64,000 bases of DNA from Hyphomicrobium sp. (GCA_013141015.1 JABFRT010000023.1:62001-126000); one strand, 5' to 3'. Positions 8,752 to 18,219 are shown, counted from the stretch's first letter. Translations and numbers: made by a program. The notes: generated by a model from the sequence alone, not told the origin.

Positions 8752-8867
8752 AAGCCAGTCTCCGCTTGCGAAAATTAACCAAGGTCTCTGGCTCGCTTAT
8801 AACCATCCGGCACTGTCCTGAACAGGGCGCGCATCACGAAAGCCGTTGAGAGTGTTTGCAAAACAAT

Positions 8868-8894
8868 AAGGGGCGGGGATGTCCCGCCCTTTTG
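8868..8894 (-). terminator. Probable Rho-independent terminator
   Basis: GGGCGGG (8871-8877) and CCCGCCC (8883-8889) form a GC-rich stem around a 5-nt loop, extended by A-T pairs on both sides. It lies between the stop of the minus-strand gene at 8942 and the next minus gene. On the minus strand it is followed by a T-rich run (CTTATTGTTTT). Confidence 0.5.
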
Positions 8895-8941
8895 CCGCCG
8901 CTCTTGCACTCTTGACCGCCGGAAAACGCTCCGGCCCGACA

Positions 8942-9262
8942 TCAGTTCATATACGGCGAATCGCCGCCGTGGCTGCCCCGACCCGAATCGAAGAAAAAGC
9001 CATGATCGAATGGGCCAGCATCCGTCTGACGATCCAAGTTGGGGTCACGGTAGACCGAGGCGCCGCCAAATTTCGATCGGCTGTTGCCGTAGGTGTTGAC
9101 CGAATCTGCATAGCTATAGGAATAGCCGCCGCGGCGCTCGGCGTAGCCCTTGACCTGGGGACCGTTGCGATATTCGCGTGACTTACCGCCGGCCTGGGCG
9201 GCGCTCCCGACGAACAGCGCCAATCCGCTGATTACAATAGAAGAAATAATTGCTTTGATCAT
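8942..9262 (-). CDS. Small secreted protein of unknown function
   Basis: 106 residues with a signal peptide (VISGLALFVGSAAQAGG) and a mature part rich in G, S, Y, R and N (RRGGYSYSYADS, NRS-like, FFFDSGRGSHGG). No cysteines in the mature region and no recognised domain. The composition suggests a flexible, surface or periplasmic protein. It is one of several short exported proteins between 8.2 and 13.0 kb. The 287 bp upstream of it (to the divergent gene at 9550) hold no further frame of note. Confidence 0.6.
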   Translation of the reverse strand: MIKAIISSIVISGLALFVGSAAQAGGKSREYRNGPQVKGYAERRGGYSYSYADSVNTYGNSRSKFGGASVYRDPNLDRQTDAGPFDHGFFFDSGRGSHGGDSPYMN

Positions 9263-9549
9263 CAGAAAATACCTTTCGACGCGGCGCTAAAACCCTGTTC
9301 TGCGGATTCTATCGAAAATCCACATCCAGTTCTCAATCAAAAAGCGGCACTCGAGCCGATTGACCATCGCTTGTCACCAAACGATCACGCGTGCCGCTTA
9401 GTTGCTCAAGACCCGGGCGGCGCAGGCGCGACAATCCAGCAACCGTGCTAGGCTTAGTCCGTGAGCGTTAGTCGAAACAAGGGATTCGGCTGGGGCAGCA
9501 GTGCCATCAGCGCAAGAGGATCTCAAACAGCTCTCTCTGGAGGACGGCA

Positions 9550-9849
9550 ATGGAATCACTGATCCCACTCATCATCCAACTCGTCAGCGGCGCCCTCGGC
9601 GGCAATGTTGCGGGTTCACTTCTGAAGAACCTGAGCCTCGGCACCGTCGGCAACTCGCTCGCCGGCCTTGTCGGTGGTGGACTTGGCGGTCAATTGCTCG
9701 GCCCGCTGCTGACCGGCGGCGCACCTGCTATCGCAGCGGCTGGCGGGCTTGATCCGATGGCTATTCTCAGCCAGGTCGCAAGCGGCGGCGCTGGCGGCGG
9801 TGTGTTGATGGCCGTGATCGGCCTCATCCGCAGCATGATGGCCAAGTAG
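9550..9849 (+). CDS. Glycine-zipper-like small membrane protein
   Basis: 99 residues, strongly hydrophobic and rich in G, L and A, with GxxxG-like repeats ([41 protein letters not shown]). No charged stretches except the C-terminal MMAK. Such glycine-zipper sequences form packed membrane helices; function unknown. ATG 9550 follows CTCTGGAGGACGGCA, a strong ribosome-binding site (GGAGG) at normal distance. A strong terminator follows at 9891-9925, so the gene is probably monocistronic. Confidence 0.65.
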   Translation: MESLIPLIIQLVSGALGGNVAGSLLKNLSLGTVGNSLAGLVGGGLGGQLLGPLLTGGAPAIAAAGGLDPMAILSQVASGGAGGGVLMAVIGLIRSMMAK

Positions 9850-9890
9850 GCCAAGCTCAAGCTGGACATGCTGGACATGCCTGGACATAG

Positions 9891-9925
9891 AAAGGCTCGC
9901 CCGATGCGTCAGGCGAGCCTTTTTT
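9891..9925 (+). terminator. Rho-independent terminator
   Basis: AAAGGCTCGCC (9891-9901) pairs perfectly with GGCGAGCCTTT (9912-9922) around a 10-nt loop and is followed by Ts. It ends the glycine-rich gene at 9550. The minus-strand gene ends at 9932, just beyond, so the hairpin could serve both directions. Confidence 0.85.
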
Positions 9926-9931
9926 GTTATC

Positions 9932-10192
9932 TTAGCCGCATGCCTTCTGGCGCGCTGAGCAATGCGCAAGGCCAATCGTACCGGTATCGCACTTCACCTT
10001 CACCGGGCCACTCGCCTTCCAGTTATGGGCAGCGATCGAATTCTTCAGCGCCGCATTGGCCATGAACTTGGCAAGGTCCTGCGTGACCATGGTCGCTTCG
10101 CCACCCGCCATGACGCATTTACCGGCATGCGCTCCGGTCGTGACGGCCACCAGCGCCGTCGCTGCGACTGCCAGTTTCAAAATGGTTTTCAT
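9932..10192 (-). CDS. Small secreted cysteine-containing protein
   Basis: 86 residues from ATG 10192, which follows a strong AGAGGGGAT ribosome-binding site; the frame extends to 10264 without a better start. Signal peptide LKLAVAATALVAVTTGAHAG, then ~62 mature residues with cysteines at KCVMAGG, VKCDTG, AHCSAR and KACG, suggesting two disulfides. No known domain. Neighbour to a similar short exported protein at 10231-10548; both are on the minus strand and may be co-transcribed (39-bp gap). Confidence 0.6.
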   Translation of the reverse strand: MKTILKLAVAATALVAVTTGAHAGKCVMAGGEATMVTQDLAKFMANAALKNSIAAHNWKASGPVKVKCDTGTIGLAHCSARQKACG

Positions 10193-10230
10193 CAAATCAT
10201 CCCCTCTCGAATGAAGCGCCACAACGGCGT

Positions 10231-10548
10231 TTATTTTTTGCAAATTGTCGCTTTGCCACGGCATAAGATGCCGAGACCCACCCCACTATTGCATGCGTAC
10301 TTCACACCCTTGACGACATATCCCGGCGTTGTGCCGTCCGCCATCCATTGAGACCAAAGCGACAAGCTGATCGTCTGCAACAGGCCTTCGTAAACTTGGA
10401 ACCTGGCGATTTTCTCCGTTGGTCCCGTGCCTTTTGCCGTGGCTTTGACGCAGCGGTGGCGCGGGGCCGCAGCAACGCTTGCCGGCATCACAAGCATCAC
10501 GCCCATGATCAGAAGCGCAAGGTGAAGCGTGATCCTCAAAGCAGGCAT
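10231..10548 (-). CDS. Small secreted cysteine-containing protein
   Basis: 105 residues. Signal peptide with a long hydrophobic core (LALLIMGVMLVMPASVAAAP) and a mature domain of ~75 residues with cysteines at HRCVKA, YACNSG, ILCRGK and TICKK, again able to form two disulfides. Shares the general plan of the next gene (9932-10192), but sequence similarity is not obvious. Function unknown. Probably the first gene of a two-gene unit. Confidence 0.6.
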   Translation of the reverse strand: MPALRITLHLALLIMGVMLVMPASVAAAPRHRCVKATAKGTGPTEKIARFQVYEGLLQTISLSLWSQWMADGTTPGYVVKGVKYACNSGVGLGILCRGKATICKK

Positions 10549-10704
10549 CTCCTTGAGTTCTGGTCTGTTTCACCCGATGGCTGATATTGAACACGCCCAG
10601 CGCGATGCCGCCATGCCGTCGCGGCTCCGTTGCATCGATTTTGGCACAAAAGTGCCCAAACGGTCACGGCCGGTTTGGCCTAACGGCACATCAGCCGGGA
10701 ACCG

Positions 10705-10920
10705 CTACCCGGCCTTTTGCAGATCGACGGCTTTGGGGCCTTTTCCCCGCTTGTCCGGTTCTGTGTCGAACGAGATGCGCATGCCCTCAGTGAGTTCGCC
10801 GACACTGGAGCGTTCCACTGCCGTGACATGCACAAACACGTCATTACCCCCGTCGTCAGGTTTGATGAAGCCATAACCCTTTTGCGAGTTGTAGAATTTG
10901 ACCGTTCCGGTCTGGCGCAT
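10705..10920 (-). CDS. Cold-shock domain protein (CspA family)
   Basis: 71 residues, the classic single cold-shock domain. RNA-binding motifs RNP1 (KGYGFI) and RNP2 (VFVHVTAV) are intact, and the start MRQTGTVKFYN is typical. Binds single-stranded RNA/DNA and acts as an RNA chaperone in the cytoplasm. The frame continues upstream to 11040, but the family always starts at the MxxGTVKFY motif, so ATG 10920 is chosen. The 240 bp between this start and rlmJ would carry a long 5' leader, as csp genes commonly have; no further gene seen there. Confidence 0.9.
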   Translation of the reverse strand: MRQTGTVKFYNSQKGYGFIKPDDGGNDVFVHVTAVERSSVGELTEGMRISFDTEPDKRGKGPKAVDLQKAG

Positions 10921-11160
10921 GCGTCGTCTCCTGATCGCTTTCATGCTGGCGGCAAAGGAGACCGGACACACGAACCCGGCAGTAGCCGCTAGAGCGGACT
11001 GCGCCCGTGAAAGAACCCGGGGCTGCTTCAGTTGGCACAAACACTAGCCGCGCCAAAGAAGTCGCAACGGGAGACTTCGACGACGCTTCCCGCGTTGTAA
11101 GGACAAATTATGCGTGATTTTGGTAACGGTGCAAGACGAAACGACGTGTCCGGCAGGAAA

Positions 11161-12012
11161 TCACGGGGCCGCTGCCGGGTCTGAAAGGGAAAAACCAGCA
11201 CCGCGGCCCTCGCCGAGACGCGACACTAGATAAGGCACCAGCTGTTCGAGTTCAGCCTTCAATGCATAGGGCGGATTGAGCAGAAGAACGCCGGTTTCGG
11301 TCAATCCGAGCCCGGCGAACGGCTCTGCGATCGCCATGCGGACATCCAGCATTTTGCGGCAGCCGAGCGCCGTCACATCGCGCACGAAGCGGTTGGCCGC
11401 AGCCTGATCTTTGACCGGATACCAAATTATGAAAACACCGTTCGCGAAGCGCTGCAGACCGTTGGCAATGGCGTCTACCAGTTGCTGGAACTCGTTGGTT
11501 TGTTCGAATGGAGGATCGATCAGAACCACGCCACGGCGCTCGGGCGGCGGCAGCAAAGCCTTTACGGCCACATAGGCATCAAGATTCATGACCCGGCTAT
11601 CGGGCAGGCGGCGCAACTCGGCTTTCAATAGGGCAAAGTCTTCAGGATGCAGTTCGTTGGCAACCAATTGATCGCCTGGTCGCATCAGGTGACGTGCGAT
11701 GACGGGGCTGCCTGGATAAAATGTCATCGCGCCGCCGATGTTCACGGACGCGACCGCATCGAGATAAGGCGCGAGTAGCTCTTGAATACCGGCAGGGGCC
11801 TCACCGTCCAGCACGCGCGCGATACCGTCTTGCCACTCACCCGTTTTGCCGGCCTCCAGACTGGTCAGATCGTAGCGGCCCGCGCCCGCATGCGTATCGA
11901 TGACGCGAAACGGCTGCGGCTTCAGCTTCATGTAAGTCAAAACGCGTGCCAGGATGACGTGCTTGACGACATCGGCGAAATTTCCAGCGTGATAGGCGTG
12001 GCGGTAATTCAT
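11161..12012 (-). CDS. rlmJ: 23S rRNA (adenine(2030)-N6)-methyltransferase RlmJ
   Basis: 283 residues against 280 in E. coli. SAM-dependent methylation of A2030 of 23S rRNA. The family start NYRHAYHAGNFADVVKH is complete, the SAM motif is VIDTHAGAGRYDL, and the N6-adenine catalytic motif reads DPPFE (IDPPFEQTNEF). Cytoplasmic housekeeping enzyme. It lies 66 bp downstream of holC's stop on the same strand; no obvious terminator between them. Confidence 0.92.
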   Translation of the reverse strand: MNYRHAYHAGNFADVVKHVILARVLTYMKLKPQPFRVIDTHAGAGRYDLTSLEAGKTGEWQDGIARVLDGEAPAGIQELLAPYLDAVASVNIGGAMTFYPGSPVIARHLMRPGDQLVANELHPEDFALLKAELRRLPDSRVMNLDAYVAVKALLPPPERRGVVLIDPPFEQTNEFQQLVDAIANGLQRFANGVFIIWYPVKDQAAANRFVRDVTALGCRKMLDVRMAIAEPFAGLGLTETGVLLLNPPYALKAELEQLVPYLVSRLGEGRGAGFSLSDPAAAP

Positions 12013-12078
12013 GGCTGCGTGTTGAGCCGCTGGTGATCAGACTGTCAAGCGGGACCGGCCTCGCAGAGCTCAACGCCG

Positions 12079-12540
12079 TTAAGCCTTCTTCTCCCACCGT
12101 CCATCGCCCGACTGCTGCCAATACGTTAAGCCGCACCCCGCGGCCTTGGCGGCTTTCCATTGGCCGCGGGCGACCGCCACAGCTTCCCCGTCGTTGCCGT
12201 CAAACAGGTAAACGATGCGCGTGACGCCAGAAAAGCTGGCCGCGACTGCGCCGTCGATCAGAAAACGCACGCCGGCGCCGTTTGGCGTGTCGTCACCCGT
12301 GGTCAGGTAGACCGGCTGCTCGGAGCTGTGTCCGGTGCGCGCGGTCCCGTGCGGCAGAAAACTGTCTTCGGAGTAGGTCCACAAACTCGCATCAAGCGCT
12401 TCAAGTCGTTCCTCGGACCCGAGCTGGATAACCGCCCGCCACCCGCGCTCAAGCGTTTTCTCAATGAGCATTGGCAGCACTTTATCGAGTGGCTGATGCT
12501 CAAGGTGATAAAACATGACATCGGCGGGTTTGTCGGTCAC
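12079..12540 (-). CDS. holC: DNA polymerase III chi subunit HolC
   Basis: 153 residues. Chi links the clamp loader to single-stranded DNA-binding protein during replication. Recognised by the N-terminus MFYHLEHQPLDKVLPMLIEKTLERGWRAV pattern (here broken up), SLWTYSEDSFLPHG, and the VYLFDGND segment that precedes the C-terminal helix QWKAAKAAG. Typical alphaproteobacterial length (~150). Upstream 12541-12799 contains only weak frames and no recognisable gene. Confidence 0.88.
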   Translation of the reverse strand: MTDKPADVMFYHLEHQPLDKVLPMLIEKTLERGWRAVIQLGSEERLEALDASLWTYSEDSFLPHGTARTGHSSEQPVYLTTGDDTPNGAGVRFLIDGAVAASFSGVTRIVYLFDGNDGEAVAVARGQWKAAKAAGCGLTYWQQSGDGRWEKKA

Positions 12541-12799
12541 GGCGTGCCTATTGGTGAGCTGCCCTCAATCAACTTGTGGGCAACCTACCGGCGCCAGAAG
12601 GTGGACGCAAAATAATTTGCGATAGGGTCTTGTGCAGCGGAGAAAAAAGCATATCTCTCGCAGTCCGGAGCGGCGCCAGTTGATAGGCTGACGTCCGAGA
12701 GCGGGCGGAGAGCGCAGCAGCCTTCTTATGGTTCGCTGCTGATGCTCCCGCCCGCTTCTTCATTTGTGGACGAGATGGCACAGCTTCAGTGAAGCGGCG

Positions 12800-13042
12800 T
12801 TACTTCTTCAGGTACTTAGCCGGCACTTCTCCAGCATCAACCAGTGCAGACACGCAAATTTGCGTCAGACCCTTTCGATTGCTTTCAAAGCAACGGCGCA
12901 GCTGGGCAGTATCCGGTGCGTACTGCGAACAGAAGTTCTGGTAGTCGCCGGCGCAGGCCTTCTTAACCTTGTCGGAATGGGCTACAGCTGCGGAAGCCGT
13001 GAGCAGCATCATCGCAGTCAATGTCAGGTAGATCTGTCGCAT
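12800..13042 (-). CDS. Small secreted cysteine-rich-repeat protein
   Basis: 80 residues from ATG 13042 (preceded by GAGGAAC). Signal peptide LTLTAMMLLTASAAVA, then one repeat of the type AC..D...FC...P.....RRC...N...L...C..AL, matching the short 'cysteine rich repeat' proteins frequent in Rhizobiales. Four cysteines probably pair in the periplasm. Function unknown. The frame can be extended upstream to 13144, but those residues lack coding character. Confidence 0.65.
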   Translation of the reverse strand: MRQIYLTLTAMMLLTASAAVAHSDKVKKACAGDYQNFCSQYAPDTAQLRRCFESNRKGLTQICVSALVDAGEVPAKYLKK

Positions 13043-13204
13043 ATTGCCGTGTTCCTCGCTGTTGTCTGTCATCCCCGCTTCGCGTGATGAAGCGTCGTGA
13101 AAATACTGGGTCAAGCCGTTGACCACCAGATCTTGAGCACCCAAATCGTCAGAAAAAGTGGCGACGGTTGGGCGTCAGGCTGCGGCGCGTTGCAAGCGCC
13201 AAAT

Positions 13205-14593
13205 TTATCGCTTGTCGAACGGATTATCGCCCGCGCGCAAATTGAAGCGTATCGGAACGCCCGGCAGATCAAACGCCGCGCGCAACGAGTTCGTCAGGTA
13301 TTTAACATAGGATTTTGGCATCGCTTCGGCACGCTGACAAAATGCCACGAATGTGGGCGGGCGCGTTGACGCCTGCGTCACATAGCGGATCTTGATGCGG
13401 CGGCCCGACACAGCCGGAGGGGAATGCTGCGACACGGCTTCCGAAAGCCAGCGGTTGAGATGCGGTGTCGAGACGCGGCGGTTCCAGGTTTCATAGGTTT
13501 TGACGATTGCCGCCATTAAACCGTCAAGGCCTTTTTCGCCGCGCGCCGAAATCGTCACCAGGGCTACGCCCGGCACCTGAGCTAAGCTGTCGGCGACCGT
13601 CTCTTTCAAATCACGCAGCGCTTTTTGTTTGTCTTCGACCAGATCCCACTTGTTGACGGCGATGACCAGCGCGCGGCCTTCTTCCAGCACCATGCTGCCA
13701 ATGGTCAGGTCCTGCTTCTCAAACGGATGCTCAGCATCGATCAATAGCACCACGACTTCGGCAAAACGGATCGTGCGAACCGCATCGCTTGCCGACAGCT
13801 TCTCCGCAAGTTCGGTGATGCGCACTTTGCGGCGCAAGCCAGCTGTATCGATCAGCCGGATCGGGCGGCCCTTGTAATCGATATCGCTCGGCACGCTATC
13901 GCGCGTCAGACCCGGTTCAGGACCGGTGATCATGCGGTCTTCACCAAGCAGCGCATTGACCAGAGTCGACTTGCCAGCGTTCGGGCGGCCGACAATCGCG
14001 ACGCGGACGGGCTTGGCTTTTTCGAGCGGTGCGCCCTCTTCGTCCTCGAATGGCGCATCTTTGCTGCGGCGCTTAGCGACCGGAAGTTTCAGGCCAAGTG
14101 CACTTGCAATCTCAGCCGTCAAATCGCCGATACCTTCGCCGTGTTCCGCCGAGATCGCGAGCGGATCACCAAAGCCGAGCGAGAAAGCATCGTAAAAACC
14201 ATCCGTGCCCTTATGGCCTTCGGCCTTGTTGGCGACGAGCACAACGGGCTTTCCGGAATTGCGGGTGAGCCGGGCGAAGGCTGTATCCGAAGGTGTCACG
14301 CCCGCGCGCGCATCGACTACGAACAAAATGAGGTCAGCCTCTATGATCGCCTTTTCCGACTGCTTGCGCATCCGGTCGGCAATCGATCCGCTGGGGGCCT
14401 CTTCAAGGCCAGCCGTATCGACGAGGCGGACTTCAACGCCACCACCGAGATCGGCGATCCCTTCGCGCCGGTCGCGCGTAAGGCCCGGAATGTCTGACAC
14501 GAGCGCGGCGCGGCTGCCGGTCAGACGGTTGTAAAGCGTCGACTTGCCGACGTTAGGCCGCCCTACGATGGCGACGACAGGAGCTTGCGTCAT
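13205..14593 (-). CDS. der: Ribosome biogenesis GTPase Der (EngA)
   Basis: 462 residues. Essential GTPase for 50S subunit maturation. Two tandem G domains are visible: P-loops GRPNVGKSTL (near residue 9) and GRPNAGKSTL (near 205), each with DxxG (DTAGLEE, DTAGLRRK) and NKxD (VANKAEG, VNKWDLV), followed by the C-terminal KH-like domain ending in GDNPFDKR. It is the last gene of a minus-strand block with bamB and the YfgM-like gene, an order also conserved in gammaproteobacteria (yfgM-bamB-der). A hairpin GGCCCC/GGGGCC (14624-14640) sits between bamB and der without a T-run. Confidence 0.95.
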   Translation of the reverse strand: MTQAPVVAIVGRPNVGKSTLYNRLTGSRAALVSDIPGLTRDRREGIADLGGGVEVRLVDTAGLEEAPSGSIADRMRKQSEKAIIEADLILFVVDARAGVTPSDTAFARLTRNSGKPVVLVANKAEGHKGTDGFYDAFSLGFGDPLAISAEHGEGIGDLTAEIASALGLKLPVAKRRSKDAPFEDEEGAPLEKAKPVRVAIVGRPNAGKSTLVNALLGEDRMITGPEPGLTRDSVPSDIDYKGRPIRLIDTAGLRRKVRITELAEKLSASDAVRTIRFAEVVVLLIDAEHPFEKQDLTIGSMVLEEGRALVIAVNKWDLVEDKQKALRDLKETVADSLAQVPGVALVTISARGEKGLDGLMAAIVKTYETWNRRVSTPHLNRWLSEAVSQHSPPAVSGRRIKIRYVTQASTRPPTFVAFCQRAEAMPKSYVKYLTNSLRAAFDLPGVPIRFNLRAGDNPFDKR

Positions 14594-14671
14594 GTTAAAA
14601 TTCGCACAACCAGAAACAGCGAGGGCCCCAAAACGGGGCCGCTCTCATGACCGCGAGGTCTAAAGCATTTC

Positions 14672-15997
14672 TCAGTTGAGTGCGATCAGTTTCGCGGAAT
14701 CGGTCAGCACGAACATGCGGCCTTGCGCCACGACAGGCGGAATATAGACCGGTTCGCCGAGATTAACCTGTCCACCAACCTTACCTGTGGCGGCTGAAAC
14801 AGAGATCAACTGGCCCTTATTCGAGGTTAGCCACAATTCGCCCCCGGCGAGCACCGGCCCCGACCAGGTCTTTGATTCCGGCAGCTGGGCAGTCCAGCGT
14901 GTTTTGCCGTCGTTGCGCGCAAGGGCCATCACTTGGCCTTGGGTATTGACGACATAAACCGTATCGCCTGCGACCCACGGCGTCTGCGTGCCGGGCACGT
15001 TGATCGACCACAGCCTTTCGCCGGTCTTCGACTGCGTTGCGACCATCCGGCCAGCGTGGCCGACGGCAAACACAGTACCGCCGTCGATTGCCGGGCGCGC
15101 AGCATCGCTCATGGACGCGAGCTGCGACGTCTGCCGGGTTCGGGCCAAATTCTCAGACCATACTGGTGTGCCATCAGAGACTTTGAGCGCCATCAGATCA
15201 CCCGATGGATAGGGCACCACGACGATGTCGCCATCAACGGCCGGTGACGTGCTGGTCATAATACTTGCCTGTTGCGGCAGACCGCGAACAGCCCAGACCT
15301 CGCTGCCGTCAGCACCGTTCAAGCAATAGAACCGCCCCTGCACGGTGATCACAAACAGTTTGTCGCCCGACGCCGTCGGCGCCGCGCGAACTGGCGCACC
15401 AAGATTTTTTTGCCAAATGACTTTGCCGGTTTGCGGATCAAGTGCGGCAGCAACGCCGTAGCCATTGGCAACATATAAACGGCCATTCTCAGCCGCCAAG
15501 CCGCCGCCGTGACCGCCAGCACCCGTTTCGTTTTCGGGAACCGTCGAGACTTGGAACGACTTTCCGCCAGACATGGCGAAGCCCGTGACTTTGCCGGCTG
15601 CGTCAAGCGTGTAGACGCGTCCGTCAAATACAATTGGGCTGGCCATAATGCGCCCGGTTTTCGTGGAGCCTTCACCCGCGTCACCGGTCCAGACCTGGCG
15701 CACCGTTCCATTCAGTGCCAAGTGGCCCGGCGCATTGTTGGCGTCTCCGCCCGGCTGTGCCCAGCTGTCATTGGCGCGTTGCGGCGGCAGAGAGATCGGC
15801 TGATCGGCATCCGCCAGATTGCTTGAAATGCTCTCGGTCGCTTCACCAATTGCAACGCGGCGGCCGGGCAACGGCTGCTGCTTTTCCTTGAACGGGTTGA
15901 GATCGGCAATCTTGGGCAGCGATGGACCATCCCCGGCGCACGCGGTGAGGATCACCGACACCAGGACGGCAAGTCCTGCGCTGGTTATCCGCTTCAC
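14672..15997 (-). CDS. bamB: Outer-membrane assembly lipoprotein BamB
   Basis: 441 residues from GTG 15997. Component of the BAM complex that inserts beta-barrel proteins into the outer membrane. N-terminal lipoprotein signal with lipobox LTAC (VILTACAG), then a linker with NPFKEK, then repeated WD-like PQQ-type beta-propeller blades (VYTLDAAGKV, LYVANGYGVAAALDPQTGKVIW, FYCLNGADGSEVW, LMALKVSDGTPVW, VMALARNDGKTRW). The frame reaches 16120 upstream, but that would put ~40 residues before the lipoprotein signal and overlap the upstream gene. Follows the YfgM-like gene by 58 bp. Confidence 0.92.
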   Translation of the reverse strand: MKRITSAGLAVLVSVILTACAGDGPSLPKIADLNPFKEKQQPLPGRRVAIGEATESISSNLADADQPISLPPQRANDSWAQPGGDANNAPGHLALNGTVRQVWTGDAGEGSTKTGRIMASPIVFDGRVYTLDAAGKVTGFAMSGGKSFQVSTVPENETGAGGHGGGLAAENGRLYVANGYGVAAALDPQTGKVIWQKNLGAPVRAAPTASGDKLFVITVQGRFYCLNGADGSEVWAVRGLPQQASIMTSTSPAVDGDIVVVPYPSGDLMALKVSDGTPVWSENLARTRQTSQLASMSDAARPAIDGGTVFAVGHAGRMVATQSKTGERLWSINVPGTQTPWVAGDTVYVVNTQGQVMALARNDGKTRWTAQLPESKTWSGPVLAGGELWLTSNKGQLISVSAATGKVGGQVNLGEPVYIPPVVAQGRMFVLTDSAKLIALN

Positions 15998-16055
15998 TGT
16001 GGTCGTCTGGCTCTGGTTCAAGCGCTTCCCCAATTCCCGTCGATCAATGCGGCCG

Positions 16056-16817
16056 CTACTTTTTCTCAGGTGCCGGTGGCTTGGCGTCCGCCGGAGCCGC
16101 TGGTGCAGGAGACGTTGCATCCGGAACTGCGGCTTTTACCGGGCTGGCGGTGCCGCTTTCTGCACGGGCGATCTCGCCCATAACAATCTTGACGCGCTCC
16201 TGAATGGCCCGCGACGCCTTCGGGTCGATCAGCAGCGGCTCATAGTGTTTGCGTGCTTCATCGAGCTTACCAGCCTTGAATGCCGACAAACCCAGCAACT
16301 CGCGCGCCGTAATCTTAAACGCGCTGTCCTCGCCCGCTAAAGGTTTCAGCCGATTCTGCTGTTCGGTAAAGTCGCCTTCCCCCACCTTGAGGGATGCAAC
16401 CTGCAACTGGGCGAAGTTTCTCAACAGGCCATCTGACGCGGAATCATTGATGATCGACTGATACGCCGTCAGTGCTTCAGCGGTACGCCCTGCTTTGGCG
16501 TGCGCGCCAGCAACATGCAGCCTGGCAAGCGACGCATAACCCGCCGGCCCGGAGACTGCGATCTTTTCGAAAGCCTTGGCGGCGGCATCGGCCTTGTTGT
16601 CTTCGCTCATCTGCAGCGCGGCTGCAAATTCAGCTCCTGCAGCTTCAGCGGTTGCTATACGCCGGCTTTCAAGGAACTTGAAACCACCCACACCAACCAC
16701 AATCAGCGCAGCCGCGCCAAGGATCAGTCCGTTATAGCGTTCCCAAATTTTCTGCATCTGTTCGCGGCGGAGTTCTTCATCCACTTCGCGCAACAGACTG
16801 TCGCGATCATCGGCCAT
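16056..16817 (-). CDS. YfgM-like tetratricopeptide membrane protein
   Basis: 253 residues. Cytoplasmic N-terminus DSLLREVDEELRREQMQKIWERY, one membrane helix (GLILGAAALIVVGVGGFKFL, ~30-50), then a periplasmic TPR-like helical region (AFEKIA, ARLHVAGAHAKAG, LGLSAFKAGKLDEARKHYEPLL), and an A/P/K tail. This is the YfgM family (TPR_21), a SecYEG-associated chaperone-linked protein, and the gene sits directly before bamB as in E. coli. Residue composition and length agree with the alphaproteobacterial version. Likely first gene of the yfgM-bamB-der unit. Confidence 0.85.
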   Translation of the reverse strand: MADDRDSLLREVDEELRREQMQKIWERYNGLILGAAALIVVGVGGFKFLESRRIATAEAAGAEFAAALQMSEDNKADAAAKAFEKIAVSGPAGYASLARLHVAGAHAKAGRTAEALTAYQSIINDSASDGLLRNFAQLQVASLKVGEGDFTEQQNRLKPLAGEDSAFKITARELLGLSAFKAGKLDEARKHYEPLLIDPKASRAIQERVKIVMGEIARAESGTASPVKAAVPDATSPAPAAPADAKPPAPEKK

Positions 16818-17007
16818 CGTCTCTCAACTCTCCCAGCTTCCGTCATCGTGTAACACGTTTACCGAAAGCTTGGTCTTTAGAGGGCTTTCGAGCCCGGCAT
16901 AGATAACCCAGTGCCCGCCGGTAGCAAGCCCTGGCTGAAATCAAGCCAAAAACGCAAGTGGACGGTCGCCCCAAGGTGAGCCGCGATGCCTCACCCGGCG
17001 TCTAAGT

Positions 17008-17892
17008 CTACTGATTTTTCGGCTTTTTCGTGGCCCGGGCAGGGGCTGCGGGGGGGCTAGGTTCACCAACCGTGTCTTTGAGGCCATAGGTATGGCTGGC
17101 ATCGGGGAAGGTTCTGGCCCGGACCTCTCCGGCGTAAGACCCGATCGCCCGGTCGATTGCCGCCCCGATTGCCCCGAATTCCTTGACGAATTTGGGTACG
17201 CGAGGCGACAGACCGAGCATATCCTCCATGACCAGAATTTGGCCATCGCATCCGGGCGACGCACCGATGCCTATGGTCGGGATCGAAATCGCCTGTGTGA
17301 TGCGCTCAGCGAGTGGCGCGGCCATCGCTTCCAGAACAACGGCAAACGCCCCGGCTTCCGTCACAAGGCGGGCATCTTCCTCAATGGCTGCCCAAGCATC
17401 GAGCGTCCGGCCTTGCGTCTTGAAGCCCCCGAACACGTTGACCGACTGCGGTGTCATGCCGATGTGGGCCATCACGGGTATGCCGCGATCAACAAGGAAG
17501 CGGATGGTCTCGGCCATGCGCCGTCCGCCTTCGAGTTTTACGGCGCCACAATCGGTTTCCTTCATCACGCGCGCGGCATTCCGGAAGGCAACCGACGGGC
17601 TTTCCTCATAGGTGCCAAACGGCATATCGACGACGATGAGCGACCGCTTTGAGCCGCGCACAACCGCTTTGCCGTGCATGATCATCAAGTCAAGCGGCAC
17701 CGGCACAGTCGTCTCATAGCCGTGCATGACCATGCCGAGGCTGTCACCGACTAACAGAAAATCGCAATGCTTGTCCGCAATCGCTGCGGTGTGGGCATGG
17801 TACGAGGTCAGCGACACGATTGGCCGGTCGCCTTTCAGTGCCGTGATATTGGGCGCCATCAAACGTTTGCGGGATTCTGAGTGGGTGGACAT
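17008..17892 (-). CDS. panB: 3-methyl-2-oxobutanoate hydroxymethyltransferase PanB
   Basis: 294 residues. First committed step of pantothenate synthesis: transfer of a hydroxymethyl group from methylene-THF to alpha-ketoisovalerate. Motifs [31 protein letters not shown] (metal-binding aspartate), [27 protein letters not shown] and [20 protein letters not shown] are all present. The C-terminal ~30 residues (P/A/K) are a tail. On the same strand as, and upstream of, the yfgM-bamB-der genes with a ~190-bp gap. Confidence 0.93.
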   Translation of the reverse strand: MSTHSESRKRLMAPNITALKGDRPIVSLTSYHAHTAAIADKHCDFLLVGDSLGMVMHGYETTVPVPLDLMIMHGKAVVRGSKRSLIVVDMPFGTYEESPSVAFRNAARVMKETDCGAVKLEGGRRMAETIRFLVDRGIPVMAHIGMTPQSVNVFGGFKTQGRTLDAWAAIEEDARLVTEAGAFAVVLEAMAAPLAERITQAISIPTIGIGASPGCDGQILVMEDMLGLSPRVPKFVKEFGAIGAAIDRAIGSYAGEVRARTFPDASHTYGLKDTVGEPSPPAAPARATKKPKNQ

Positions 17893-18219
17893 TGTTTTCC
17901 ATCATCTCCGGCGTCCGCCATTGAGTGGGCGCCGATTGAGCCGCTCAATACTAAGCCCCTTGATAAGGCCTCGCCAGAGCAAAGCTCGGCCCGGCCAAGC
18001 AAAGCCTTGGTAAATGCCGCTGGAGCACCATGGCGGTTTGCCGGGCAATTGAGCAAAGCGTTGAAACTGCGCAACATCTTCAATCTTGTATGACCATGTC
18101 CAGGCACGCGGCATTGCGCTGGCCGGGACTTGTCTGATAACCAAAGCAGAGTGATTATGTGATATTCACAGTGTGGGTGGCCGGCGCAGGTGTTTTGAGG
18201 GCCGTGCGGTAGAAGTCGG
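17893..18219. other. Intergenic region between divergent panB and L,D-transpeptidase
   Basis: 327 bp between divergent starts. Frames here are short and without recognisable protein features. It must contain both promoters; no convincing box could be picked out by eye. Confidence 0.5.

Noticed and set aside
9861-9888. Short tandem repeat of CTGGACATG
   Set aside because: Only three imperfect units between a gene and its terminator; no sign of function.
14624-14640. GGCCCC/GGGGCC hairpin between bamB and der as terminator
   Set aside because: No T-run on the transcribed strand, and the genes form a conserved operon; termination here is unlikely.
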